From the NCBI RefSeq assembly GCF_024213665.1, contig NZ_JANAVP010000039.1, forward strand, positions 1 through 62,309: 62,309 nucleotides of DNA. The letters are read 5' to 3'. The DNA is from Streptomyces sp. A3M-1-3 (lineage in GTDB: Bacteria > Actinomycetota > Actinomycetes > Streptomycetales > Streptomycetaceae). Positions within the stretch are counted from its first letter, which is position 1. Every line of letters starts with the position of its first letter. Under the pieces are notes generated by a model. That model worked only from the letters and a program-made list of their open reading frames with translations, was not told where the DNA came from and did no database searches. Below are positions 26,015-36,743 of this stretch, piece after piece. The translations under genes were made by a program, and so were the position numbers.

Positions 26015-27078
26015 GCCCCAGGCCGTTCGCCCGCGACGCGGTCGTGCCCCGGCGCGGGGGGTTCGAGCTGATCCCCACCCGCGACGACCTCGAATACGCC
26101 CTCTCCCCTTACGGCGAGCCCGGCCGCAACGCCGTCGTCATGACCATGGGCGCCCTGCACGAGGGTCATGCGAGCCTGATCCGTGCCGCCAGGGAACGCG
26201 TCGGCAACGACGGCTTCGTCGTCGTCACCGTCTTCGTCAACCCCCTCCAGTTCGGGGCCAACGAGGACCTCGACCGCTACCCCCGCACCATCGACGCCGA
26301 CGTCAAGATCGCCGAGGAGGCGGGCGCGAGCGCCGTGTTCGCGCCCTCCGTCGACGAGGTCTACCCGGGCGGCGCCCCACAAGTCCGGCTCAGCTCGGGC
26401 CCGATGGGTGAGCGCCTCGAAGGAGCCACCCGGCCCGGCCACTTCGACGGCATGCTCACGGTCGTCGCGAAGCTGCTCCACCTCACCCGCCCCGACCTGG
26501 CCTTCTTCGGTCAGAAGGATGCCCAGCAGCTCGCCCTGATCCGGCGTATGGCCCAGGACCTCAACTTCCCGGTCGAGATCGTCGGCGTACCCACCGTCCG
26601 GGAGCCCGACGGCCTCGCGCTGTCCAGCCGCAACCGCTACCTCTCAACCGCCGAGCGGCACACGGCCCTCGCCCTCTCCCGCGCCCTGTTCGCGGGCCGT
26701 GACCGGCTCGCCGCGCAGGAGGCGCTGCGCGCCCGCGCCGAATCCGTGCCCGCCACCGACGAGCGCGCCGCCGCGCTGGCCAAGCTCGGGGAGGCCCGCG
26801 CCTCCGCGGACGCCCATGCCATAGCCCGGGCCGCGGACGGACTGCCCACAGCGGTTCGCGCCGCCGCACGGGCCGTACTGGACGAGGCCGCCCGGGCGCA
26901 GCCGCCGCTCGCCCTGGACTACCTGGCGCTCGTGGACCCCGCCGACTTCACCGAGGTCCCCGACGACCACACCGGCGACGCGATCCTCGCCGTGGCCGCA
27001 AAGGTGGGCACGACCCGCCTGATCGACAATCTCCCGCTGGCCTTTTCCCCGAACCGACACAGTGGAGAGCCCAAGTGA
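26011..27078 (+). CDS. panC: Pantothenate synthetase (pantoate-beta-alanine ligase)
   Basis: Joins pantoate to beta-alanine with ATP in the cytoplasm, giving pantothenate for CoA. The class I synthetase motifs are present: VVMTMGALHEGHASLIRAAR (HxGH), VFVNPLQFGANEDLDRYPRT, FDGMLTVVAKLL, the FGQKDAQQLALIRRM loop and SSRNRYLS (KMSKS-like). Length is 355 aa, longer than the usual 280-310 because of an N-terminal extension of about 35 aa and an Ala-rich insertion near the C-terminus. It starts at GTG 26011 with AGAAGGAGG upstream, overlaps the DUF2520 stop by 4 bp and overlaps nadB by 4 bp. Confidence 0.95.
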   Translation: MSPRPFARDAVVPRRGGFELIPTRDDLEYALSPYGEPGRNAVVMTMGALHEGHASLIRAARERVGNDGFVVVTVFVNPLQFGANEDLDRYPRTIDADVKIAEEAGASAVFAPSVDEVYPGGAPQVRLSSGPMGERLEGATRPGHFDGMLTVVAKLLHLTRPDLAFFGQKDAQQLALIRRMAQDLNFPVEIVGVPTVREPDGLALSSRNRYLSTAERHTALALSRALFAGRDRLAAQEALRARAESVPATDERAAALAKLGEARASADAHAIARAADGLPTAVRAAARAVLDEAARAQPPLALDYLALVDPADFTEVPDDHTGDAILAVAAKVGTTRLIDNLPLAFSPNRHSGEPK

Positions 27079-28838
27079 CCACCGGTATACGCCTGCACGC
27101 CCCCGCCCCCGGCTGGGCGATCGCCGCCGACGTCGTGGTCGTCGGCTCCGGTGTCGCGGGGCTCACTGCCGCCCTGCGCTGCGCCGCGGCGGGCCGTAAG
27201 ACGGTGGTCGTCACCAAGGCCCGCCTCGACGACGGCTCCACCCGCTGGGCGCAGGGCGGTATCGCGGCCGCCCTCGGCGAGGGCGACACCCCGGGCCAGC
27301 ACCTGGACGACACGCTCGTCGCGGGCGCGGGGCTGTGCGACGAGGAGGCCGTACGGACGCTCGTCACCGAAGGCCCCGACGCGGTACGGCGGCTGATCGC
27401 CACCGGCGCCGTCTTCGACACCTCCGCCGCGACCGGCGAGATAGAGCTGACCCGCGAGGGCGGGCACCACCGCCGCCGCATCGCGCACGCGGGCGGCGAC
27501 GCGACCGGCGCCGAAATCTCCCGCGCCCTGGTCCAGGCCGTGCACGCCTCCCGCATCGAGACCGTCGAGAACGCCCTCGTGCTCGATCTCCTCACCGACG
27601 CCGAAGGCCGTACGGCAGGCGTCACCCTGCACGTCATGGGCGAGGGCCAGCACGACGGGGTCGGCGCGGTGCACGCCCCCGCGGTGATCCTGGCGACCGG
27701 CGGCATGGGCCAGGTCTTCTCCGCCACCACCAACCCCTCGGTGTCCACGGGCGACGGCGTGGCCCTCGCGCTGCGCGCCGGGGCCGAGGTCTCCGACCTG
27801 GAGTTCGTCCAGTTCCACCCGACCGTGCTGTTCCTCGGCCCGGACGCGGAGGGCCAGCAGCCGCTGGTCTCCGAGGCGGTGCGGGGAGAAGGCGCGTACC
27901 TCGTCGATGCGGACGGGGTGCGCTTCATGCTCGGGCAGCACGAGCTGGCGGAGCTTGCTCCCCGGGACATCGTGGCGAAGGCCATCATGCGCCGCATGCA
28001 GGAACAGGGCGCCCGGCACATGTACCTGGACGCCCGCCACTTCGGCGCCGAGATGTGGGAGCACCGCTTCCCCACCATCCTCGCCGCCTGCCGCACCCAC
28101 GGCATCGACCCGGTGACCGAGCCGATCCCGGTCGCTCCCGCCGCGCACTACGCCAGCGGCGGCGTACGGACCGACCTGCGCGGCCGCAGCACGGTCCCCG
28201 GCCTGTACGCGTGCGGCGAGGTCGCCTGCACGGGCGTCCACGGCGCGAACCGGCTCGCCTCCAACTCGCTGCTGGAGGGCCTGGTCTTCGCCGAGCGCAT
28301 CGCCGAGGACATCGCGGAGCACCTGCCCGAGGCCGGCGGCCCCGGCATTCCGGTACCGGCCACCGGCCCGCTGCTCGCCCCCGAGACGCGTATCGAGGTC
28401 CAGCGCATCATGACCGGGGGCGCGGGCGTACTGCGCTCCGCGCAGAGCCTCGCGGACGCGGCCGACGGCCTCGAAGCGCTGTACCTCTCCGCGCTGTACG
28501 ACCTGGAGACGCACGGCAAGACCGGCGAGCCGGGAGTCGACACCTGGGAGGCCACCAACCTCCTGTGCGTGGCCCGCGTCCTGGTCGCCGCGGCCCTGGA
28601 ACGCGAGGAGACGCGCGGCTGCCACTGGCGCGAGGACCACCCGGACCGCGACGACGTGAACTGGCACCGCCATCTCGTCGTGCGACTCTCCAGGAGCGAG
28701 AAGCGGGCCCTGGTGATCCGCCGCACCGACACCGCTGTATTTCCCCCCACTCAAGCCCACCCAGCGGTCCCTCCCGCCGAGCCCATCCCGGCTGTCCCGT
28801 CCACCGTCCATCCCGCCGCCCGTCCCCAGGAGCAGTGA
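27075..28838 (+). CDS. nadB: L-aspartate oxidase
   Basis: FAD flavoprotein that oxidises L-aspartate to iminoaspartate, the first step of de novo NAD synthesis. The 587-aa product starts at GTG 27075. It has the FAD-binding VVVVGSGVAGLTAALRCAAA, STRWAQGGIAAALGEGD, the substrate-binding HTEG-like region EGGHHRRRIAHAGGDATG, and GLYACGEVACTGVHGANRLA, with ASNSLLEGLVF following. A Pro/Ala-rich tail of about 35 aa closes the protein. nadA is not in the window, so quinolinate synthase must be encoded elsewhere. Coupled to panC upstream and 6 bp from nadC. Confidence 0.95.
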   Translation: MTTGIRLHAPAPGWAIAADVVVVGSGVAGLTAALRCAAAGRKTVVVTKARLDDGSTRWAQGGIAAALGEGDTPGQHLDDTLVAGAGLCDEEAVRTLVTEGPDAVRRLIATGAVFDTSAATGEIELTREGGHHRRRIAHAGGDATGAEISRALVQAVHASRIETVENALVLDLLTDAEGRTAGVTLHVMGEGQHDGVGAVHAPAVILATGGMGQVFSATTNPSVSTGDGVALALRAGAEVSDLEFVQFHPTVLFLGPDAEGQQPLVSEAVRGEGAYLVDADGVRFMLGQHELAELAPRDIVAKAIMRRMQEQGARHMYLDARHFGAEMWEHRFPTILAACRTHGIDPVTEPIPVAPAAHYASGGVRTDLRGRSTVPGLYACGEVACTGVHGANRLASNSLLEGLVFAERIAEDIAEHLPEAGGPGIPVPATGPLLAPETRIEVQRIMTGGAGVLRSAQSLADAADGLEALYLSALYDLETHGKTGEPGVDTWEATNLLCVARVLVAAALEREETRGCHWREDHPDRDDVNWHRHLVVRLSRSEKRALVIRRTDTAVFPPTQAHPAVPPAEPIPAVPSTVHPAARPQEQ

Positions 28839-28844
28839 CCGACC

Positions 28845-29831
28845 GTGTCCACCCCGAACGACCTTCCCCTCGTCCAGACCGGCTGCGGTGACTCCTGTGG
28901 CTGCGGCGCGGACGACGCGTACGACGCCGAACCGATGGAGTGCGGCCTCGACCCCGCCCTCGCCCAGCTCCTCGCCGAGGCGGGCCTGGACCCCGTACTC
29001 GTCGAGGACATCGCGCACATGGCGATCTCGGAGGACCTCGACGGGGGCGAGGACGTGACGACCGTCGCGACCGTCCCCGAGGACGCCGTCGCCACCGCCG
29101 ACTTCACCGCGCGCGAGGCCGGCACGGTCGCGGGCCTGCGCATCGCCGAGGCGGTGCTCTCCCTGGTCTGCACCGACGCGTTCGAGGTGGAGCGGCACGT
29201 CGAGGACGGCGACCGTGTCGAGGCCGGACAGAAGCTGCTGTCCGTCACGACCCGCACCCGCGACCTGCTCACCGGTGAGCGCAGCGCGCTCAACATCCTG
29301 TGCCGGCTGTCGGGCATCGCGACCGCCACCCGCGCCTGGGCCGACGTACTCGAAGGCACCAAGGCGAAGGTCCGCGACACCCGTAAGACGACGCCCGGCC
29401 TGCGCGCGCTGGAGAAGTACGCGGTGCGCTGCGGCGGCGGCGTCAACCACCGCATGTCGCTGTCCGACGCCGCCCTGGTCAAGGACAACCACGTGGTCGC
29501 CGCGGGCGGTGTGGCCGAAGCCTTCAACGCCGTACGCAAGGCCTTCCCGGACGTTCCGATCGAGGTCGAGGCAGACACCCTCGCCCAGGTCGGCGAGGTG
29601 CTGGAGGCGGGCGCGGACCTGATCCTGCTGGACAACTTCACCCCGACGCAGACCGCGGAAGCGGTCAAGGCCGTCGCCGGAAGGGCCGTCCTGGAGTCCT
29701 CGGGCCGGCTGACGCTGGACACGGCCCGCGCGTACGCCGAGACGGGTGTCGACTACCTCGCGGTCGGCGGCCTCACCCACTCCTCCCCGATCCTCGACAT
29801 CGGCCTCGACCTGCGTGAGGTCGAAGCCTGA
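28845..29831 (+). CDS. nadC: Nicotinate-nucleotide pyrophosphorylase (quinolinate phosphoribosyltransferase)
   Basis: Converts quinolinate and PRPP to nicotinate mononucleotide. The 328-aa protein has the catalytic segments VRDTRKTTPGLRALEKYAVR, CGGGVNHRMSLSDAALVKDN and LILLDNFTP, and the C-terminal ESSGRLTLDTARAYAETGVD ring. An N-terminal extension contains an unusual Cys-rich patch, GCGDSCGCGADD, which is not part of the catalytic fold and could bind metal. The start is GTG 28845, and its TGA overlaps the ATG of coaX by 1 bp. Confidence 0.95.
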   Translation: MSTPNDLPLVQTGCGDSCGCGADDAYDAEPMECGLDPALAQLLAEAGLDPVLVEDIAHMAISEDLDGGEDVTTVATVPEDAVATADFTAREAGTVAGLRIAEAVLSLVCTDAFEVERHVEDGDRVEAGQKLLSVTTRTRDLLTGERSALNILCRLSGIATATRAWADVLEGTKAKVRDTRKTTPGLRALEKYAVRCGGGVNHRMSLSDAALVKDNHVVAAGGVAEAFNAVRKAFPDVPIEVEADTLAQVGEVLEAGADLILLDNFTPTQTAEAVKAVAGRAVLESSGRLTLDTARAYAETGVDYLAVGGLTHSSPILDIGLDLREVEA

Positions 29832-30637
29832 TGCTGCTCACCATCGACGTCGGCAACACCCACACCGTCCTCGGCCTCTTCGACGGCGACGAGATCGTCG
29901 AGCACTGGCGCATCTCCACCGATGCCCGCCGCACGGCGGACGAGCTGGCCGTGCTCCTCCAGGGCCTGATGGGCATGCACCCGCTGCTCGGCGTAGAGCT
30001 CGGCGACGGCATCGAGGGCATCGCGATCTGCGCGACCGTCCCCTCGGTCCTGCACGAGCTGCGCGAGGTCACCCGCCGGTACTACGGCGATGTGCCGGCC
30101 GTCCTGGTCGAGCCCGGCGTCAAGACCGGTGTCCCGGTCCTCATGGACAACCCCAAGGAGGTCGGCGCCGACCGCATCATCAACGCGGTCGCGGCGGTCG
30201 AGCTATACGGCGGCCCGGCGATCGTCGTGGACTTCGGTACGGCGACGACGTTCGACGCGGTGTCGGCCCGTGGCGAGTACGCGGGCGGCGTCATCGCGCC
30301 GGGCATCGAGATCTCGGTCGAGGCGCTCGGCGTCAAGGGCGCACAGCTCCGCAAGATCGAACTGGCCCGGCCGCGCAGCGTGATCGGCAAGAACACGGTC
30401 GAGGCGATGCAGTCCGGCATCCTGTACGGCTTCGCCGGACAGGTCGACGGAGTGGTCAGCCGGATGGCCAGGGAACTGGCGGGTCCGGACGGAGATCCGG
30501 ACGACGTCACGGTCATCGCGACGGGCGGGCTCGCGCCGATGGTGCTGGGCGAGGCGTCGGTGATCGACGAGCACGAGCCGTGGCTGACGCTGATCGGGCT
30601 CCGCCTGGTCTACGAACGCAACATCACGTCGTTCTGA
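29831..30637 (+). CDS. coaX: Type III pantothenate kinase
   Basis: Phosphorylates pantothenate, the first committed step to CoA, downstream of PanC in the same operon. The 268-aa product starts MLLTIDVGNTHTVLGLFDGD (phosphate motif of the ASKHA fold), with the type III signature VDFGTATTFDAVSARGEYAG, GADRIINAVAAVELYGGPA and IATGGLAPMVL. Type III enzymes are insensitive to CoA feedback. The reading frame overlaps nadC by 1 bp. The order panC-nadB-nadC-coaX couples CoA and NAD synthesis in one transcript. Confidence 0.95.
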   Translation: MLLTIDVGNTHTVLGLFDGDEIVEHWRISTDARRTADELAVLLQGLMGMHPLLGVELGDGIEGIAICATVPSVLHELREVTRRYYGDVPAVLVEPGVKTGVPVLMDNPKEVGADRIINAVAAVELYGGPAIVVDFGTATTFDAVSARGEYAGGVIAPGIEISVEALGVKGAQLRKIELARPRSVIGKNTVEAMQSGILYGFAGQVDGVVSRMARELAGPDGDPDDVTVIATGGLAPMVLGEASVIDEHEPWLTLIGLRLVYERNITSF

Positions 30638-30747
30638 CGCGGCCGCCTCGCCCTGGGTCCCCGACCTCGTGCGCGCGGGAGGCGTACCACCACGCCGGGT
30701 GATTGACGGTGAGCAGACTTTGTCCGATTAGCGCGTATTGTCGGTCC

Positions 30748-31374
30748 ATGCCCACGCCATACGGTTCCCGTGGCGGCATGGCGTTCAGCGCAGATGAGCT
30801 GCGTGTGCTCCGGCGCGCCCTCGCCCATGCCCTCCACTCCGACTCCACGCCCCTGACGGACGAGGACGTCCAGGACTGCCTGCGCCTCGCGGACTCCGTG
30901 GACGAAGCGGTCCGCGAAGGCGGCCGGCTCCGGGCGTTCCTGCTCGCGGATCTCGGCCGCTACCGGGCCGCCCTGCCCGGCACCGTGGCCGGATATCTGG
31001 AGCTGCTCCAGGACGCCCTCGCCGCCGGCTACCTCCCGAGCCCCGACGACCTCGCCGCACTCCGCGCGCTGCGCGGCAACCCGGTCGGCGCGGCCCTGCT
31101 GAACCGCTGCCAGGCGCTGGCGGAGCAGTCCCTACGGGCCAGGCTGGCCGGCCGTACCGCCCAGGCGCCCGCCCACACAGCCCCCGCGCCGCGTACCCGG
31201 CTGCTCGCCCTCCCGGGCGGCAAGGAGGAGCGGAAGCCGGAGAAGCCCGCGCCGGAAAGGCCCGCCCCCCAGCCCTCAGTGCCCCGGCCGGACCGCCCCA
31301 TCCCGACGCCGGGCGAGGTGTTCCCGCCGCGCCGGAAGCCCACGCCCCCACCACAGGCGCGCGCGGCCGGGTAG
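30748..31374 (+). CDS. Conserved actinobacterial protein of unknown function
   Basis: Product of 208 aa from ATG 30748; the frame is open to 30703 but MPTPYGSRGGMAFSADELRV is the likely N-terminus. The first 130 residues are all-helical (LRRALAHALHSD, DCLRLADSVDEAVREGGRLR, AGYLELLQDALAAGYLPSPD), and the remainder is a Pro/Arg/Lys-rich disordered tail. I do not recognise the family. TATTGT at 30736-30741 lies where a -10 for a nearly leaderless transcript would be, but I see no -35 at the proper distance; TTGACG at 30703-30708 is 27 bp upstream. Confidence 0.7.
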   Translation: MPTPYGSRGGMAFSADELRVLRRALAHALHSDSTPLTDEDVQDCLRLADSVDEAVREGGRLRAFLLADLGRYRAALPGTVAGYLELLQDALAAGYLPSPDDLAALRALRGNPVGAALLNRCQALAEQSLRARLAGRTAQAPAHTAPAPRTRLLALPGGKEERKPEKPAPERPAPQPSVPRPDRPIPTPGEVFPPRRKPTPPPQARAAG

Positions 31375-31387
31375 CTACCCTGAGGGC

Positions 31388-31570
31388 ATGGACTACGTAT
31401 CCGCGCTCGTGCCGCCCGTGGTGATGGCCGCCTTCTTCATCGGCCTGATCGTGACCATCGTCAAGAGCCAGGGCGGCGCCAACAAGGCCAAGGAGGACGC
31501 GGCCGTCGACGCCGCCATCGCCCGGGCCGAGGCGGTGCGGCAGGCGCCGCGGCCCGGCAGCACCGCCTGA
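31388..31570 (+). CDS. Small single-pass membrane protein
   Basis: A 60-aa protein with one transmembrane helix at about residues 7-26 (LVPPVVMAAFFIGLIVTIVK) and a charged, Ala-rich cytoplasmic tail. It begins 13 bp after the previous stop and is probably co-transcribed with it. Such short proteins are conserved at this position in Streptomyces as far as I recall. Function unknown. Confidence 0.72.
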   Translation: MDYVSALVPPVVMAAFFIGLIVTIVKSQGGANKAKEDAAVDAAIARAEAVRQAPRPGSTA

Positions 31571-31685
31571 ACCCGGCTGCGACCCCGGCAGCGACCCGTG
31601 CGGCGTACGGCTCATTTCGAGCCGTACGCCCATTTTGTTGTGCGAATAGCCAGCCAATCGGGACATCTCCGACTATCGTTCTCGT

Positions 31686-32093
31686 GTGCCTCGCCCCTTG
31701 GGAGAACTCGAAGACGCCGTCATGACCCGGGTGTGGCAGTGGAACCGCCCGGTCACCGTTCGGGAAGTCCTGGAAGACCTTCAGAAGGAACGGTCCATCG
31801 CGTACACCACCGTCATGACGGTTATGGACAATCTCCATCAGAAGGGCTGGGTGCGGAGGGAAGCGGAAGGCCGCGCCTATCGATATACGGCGGTCTCCAC
31901 TCGAGCCGCCTACTCGGCCGCACTGATGAACGAAGCCTGGTCGACGAGTGACAACCCCGCCGCAGCCCTGGTCGCCTTCTTCGGCATGATGTCGGCCGAA
32001 CAGCGAGAAGCGCTCCGCGACGCGGTGCGCGTGGTTCAACGCGACGACCCCGAAGCCGACGCCGAAGCAGGGGACGATAGCGTCCCGACATGA
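31686..32093 (+). CDS. BlaI/MecI/CopY-family transcriptional regulator
   Basis: Winged-helix repressor of 135 aa starting at GTG 31686. The family core is clear: LGELEDAVMTRVWQWNRPVT, VREVLEDLQKERSIAYTTVM, TVMDNLHQKGWVRREAEGRA and a C-terminal dimerisation helix. In staphylococci such repressors are cleaved after BlaR1/MecR1 signalling; no BlaR1-type peptidase gene is next to it here. The stop overlaps the start of the argA-like gene by 4 bp, so both proteins come from one message. Its target is unknown. Confidence 0.88.
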   Translation: MPRPLGELEDAVMTRVWQWNRPVTVREVLEDLQKERSIAYTTVMTVMDNLHQKGWVRREAEGRAYRYTAVSTRAAYSAALMNEAWSTSDNPAAALVAFFGMMSAEQREALRDAVRVVQRDDPEADAEAGDDSVPT

Positions 32094-32632
32094 CCCCTGC
32101 ACATCCTCACGTTCCCCGTGCAAACGCAAAAGCCGTCACCATCCGCCGGGCGCGGACGAGCGATGTGCCGACGGTTCGGCGACTCCTGGACTCCTACGTT
32201 CGCGATCGGATCCTGCTCGACAAAGCGACGGTCACGCTTTACGAGGACATCCAGGAGTTCTGGGTCGCGGAACGGGTCGAGGATGCCCGGGTGGTCGGCT
32301 GCGGCGCCCTGCATGTGATGTGGGAGGACCTGGCAGAAGTACGCACTCTCGCCGTCGACCGAGAGTTCCGGGGCGCCGGAGTGGGGCACCAGGTGCTGGC
32401 CAAGCTCTTGCAGACGGCGCGCTGGCTCGGTGTGCGCCGGGTATTCTGCCTCACCTTCGAAGTGGACTTCTTTGCGAAGTACGGCTTCGTCCAGATCGGA
32501 GAGACTCCGGTCGACGGAGATGTCTACAGCGAGCTGCTGCGTTCGTCCGACGAGGGCGTCGCCGAGTTCCTCGGTCTCGAACGAGTGAAGCCGAACACCT
32601 TGGGCAACAGTCGGATGCTTCTGCACCTGTGA
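32090..32632 (+). CDS. argA: GNAT-type amino-acid N-acetyltransferase (probable N-acetylglutamate synthase)
   Basis: Short 180-aa GNAT enzyme of the stand-alone type that serves as N-acetylglutamate synthase in actinobacteria, initiating arginine synthesis. Motifs: AVTIRRARTSDVPTVRRLLD, EDIQEFWVAERVEDARVVGC, LAEVRTLAVDREFRGAGVGH (acetyl-CoA-binding motif A) and FFAKYGFVQIGE. It lacks the kinase-like domain of classical ArgA, as expected for this class. Coupled by 4 bp to the BlaI-type gene. The reaction is assigned from family resemblance. Confidence 0.8.
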   Translation: MTPAHPHVPRANAKAVTIRRARTSDVPTVRRLLDSYVRDRILLDKATVTLYEDIQEFWVAERVEDARVVGCGALHVMWEDLAEVRTLAVDREFRGAGVGHQVLAKLLQTARWLGVRRVFCLTFEVDFFAKYGFVQIGETPVDGDVYSELLRSSDEGVAEFLGLERVKPNTLGNSRMLLHL

Positions 32633-32796
32633 TCGCCCGCCCGCTATTCCCGGACGCTGCCGCTCCGCGGGGCCTATGTCCGAATCGCGTACGTTTCCCG
32701 CGCTGTTGAGGTCCTGAACCTCTGCCGGGGGTTTGTGTTTTCCAGGCAAAAGCGGTTTCCTTTCCGCGTACTGCATTTTCGATGAAAGGAAATCCG

Positions 32797-33135
32797 GTGG
32801 CACAGAAGGTTCAGGTCCTTCTTGTCGATGACCTCGACGGTGTCGAGGCGGACGAGACCGTGACGTTCGCGCTGGACGGCAAGACCTACGAGATCGACCT
32901 CACCACCGCCAACGCGGACAAGCTCCGTGGCCTCCTCGAGCCGTACACCAAGAGCGGACGGCGTACCGGCGGTCGTGCCGCGACCGGCCGCGGCAAGGGT
33001 CGTGCGGTCGCCGCTGGTGGCGGCAAGGACACCGCGGAGATCCGTGCGTGGGCGAAGGCCAACAACTACAGCGTCAACGACCGCGGCCGGGTTCCCGCCG
33101 AGATCCGCGAGGCCTACGAGAAGGCCAACGCCTGA
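32797..33135 (+). CDS. lsr2: Lsr2 nucleoid-associated protein
   Basis: Xenogeneic silencer of 112 aa that bridges AT-rich DNA; in Streptomyces Lsr2 represses many specialised-metabolite clusters. The N-terminal dimerisation domain reads AQKVQVLLVDDLDGVEADET and TYEIDLTTANADKLRGLLEP; a basic linker follows; the C-terminal DNA-binding helix-turn-helix carries IRAWAKANNYSVNDRGRVPA with the AT-hook-like RGR. GTG 32797 has GAAAGGAAA upstream and is preferred to ATG 32782, which lacks a site. Its 3' end overlaps the convergent gene at 33114 by 22 bp. Confidence 0.95.
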   Translation: MAQKVQVLLVDDLDGVEADETVTFALDGKTYEIDLTTANADKLRGLLEPYTKSGRRTGGRAATGRGKGRAVAAGGGKDTAEIRAWAKANNYSVNDRGRVPAEIREAYEKANA

Positions 33136-33701
33136 GTAGTTGTACGCGACAGCCGGGCACGGTGGCATTCCGTCGCCGCCGCGTCCACCAGCCGTACGAG
33201 ATCGGGGGCACCCCCAATGTCCCCGAGTCCGGCCCCGTGTCCCATTGGGGCAATGGCCGGAAGTCTTGCCTCGCACCCCGGCTCGGGGGGCCGCAGCCAC
33301 CTGGCGGCCCCCCGCGAGCCCGCCCCTGGAAATCCGGGCGGCGCCGGGGCGGTGATCCGGCCGCCCGCACCCGTCGCGGTCAGATCGAGGGCGATTCCGC
33401 CCCAGTCGAGCCAGTCGAGCAGCCCGTCCAGCTCGTCCGCGCTCCCCGCGGCCACCAGCAGCCGCATCCTCCCCTTGCCTTCGGCATGGGGGACCCCACC
33501 CGTGAGCGCCACCGGACCGGTGGCCGCGATGCGCCGCAGTACCGCGTGGCCCGCGTCGGCCGGCAGCTCCAGTACGTCGAAGCGCAGCCCGGTCAGCAGC
33601 TCCACCGGGACCCCGCCGGCGACCGCCCAGCCGAGCTCGCGCTCGTACCAGTGCGCGATGCCGTCGAGCGGCGCACGGGGGAGCGGGACAGTCGGGGCCA
33701 C
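33114..33701 (-). CDS. Conserved protein between lsr2 and clpC (SCO3374-like)
   Basis: Product of 195 aa from GTG 33701. The N-terminus reads PLDGIAHWYERELGWAVAGG and continues VELLTGLRFDVLELPADAGH, which recalls the first part of bifunctional primase/polymerase-like (prim-pol N) folds found in short actinobacterial proteins. The C-terminal 80 residues, with AAATECHRARLSRTTTQALA, are less ordered. It is transcribed toward lsr2 and overlaps its last codons, so antisense interference between the two messages is possible. Function is unknown. Confidence 0.72.
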   Translation of the reverse strand: MAPTVPLPRAPLDGIAHWYERELGWAVAGGVPVELLTGLRFDVLELPADAGHAVLRRIAATGPVALTGGVPHAEGKGRMRLLVAAGSADELDGLLDWLDWGGIALDLTATGAGGRITAPAPPGFPGAGSRGAARWLRPPEPGCEARLPAIAPMGHGAGLGDIGGAPDLVRLVDAAATECHRARLSRTTTQALAFS

Positions 33702-34137
33702 GCCCGGAGCAACTCCCGCGAACGCCGATGAGTTACGCAGAGTCGGCTCGTGATCGCTTTCCGTGGTGGCATCGGAAGCGCGTCAACGCTTTCGGGGGCG
33801 CAAGTGTGTTCGCCCGTAGCGGAGGGAACCGGGGAAAGCGGCATGGAGTGTCAGTGCTTACGGGTAAGACATTCCTAGTGGGAAGGGGCGACACGCAGTT
33901 CTGGCGGTCTCACGTTCGCCATCGGCGTACTGATGGCACGGGTATCTGCCTGGCCTGCGGGAACATCGTCTCGCACCATCAGGTTGGAGCAGTTGTCGAC
34001 TGTTCGGGGCAGGAGGCCAAGGACGGGTGTCGGCAGTTGGAATGAGCTGTCCCGTCTTGCGGGACTAGCATGCGGAAGGACTGCGGGGAGGGGACACGCC
34101 CCTCTCACTGCCCGACCGCTCTGAGGAGCGATTAACG
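33702..34137 (+). promoter_or_regulatory. clpC upstream region with ClgR-like box
   Basis: This 436-bp gap separates the SCO3374-like gene from clpC. GTTCGCCCGTAGCG at 33808-33821 matches the CGCY-N4-GCG core of ClgR operators known upstream of clp genes in actinobacteria, with GTTCGC as in the Streptomyces box. The spacing and outer bases depart a little from published consensus forms. TAAGAC and TAGTGG strings downstream (33867-33883) could be -10 elements but are unconvincing. A reading frame at 33728-34045 lacks codon bias and is probably not a gene. Confidence 0.5.
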
Positions 34138-36666
<2,529 letters not shown>

Positions 36667-36684
36667 CACTCGCGGCCTGCATGA

Positions 36685-36734
36685 GCAAAGGGGCGGCCCC
36701 CGGAAACCAAGGTTTCCGGGGGCCGCCCCTTTGC
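36685..36734 (+). terminator. clpC terminator, perfect 24-bp inverted repeat
   Basis: Two perfect 24-nt arms (36685-36708 and 36711-36734) are separated by only AA. As RNA the hairpin would open at the tip to form a small loop. It starts 18 nt after the clpC stop and ends 10 bp before the stop of the leftward gene, so it can act on both strands. Confidence 0.85.
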
Positions 36735-36743
36735 CGTGTGCCC

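Noticed and set aside
33728..34045. A 105-codon frame upstream of clpC
   Set aside because: Composition and third-position GC do not match Streptomyces genes; the region is better explained as promoter and leader.
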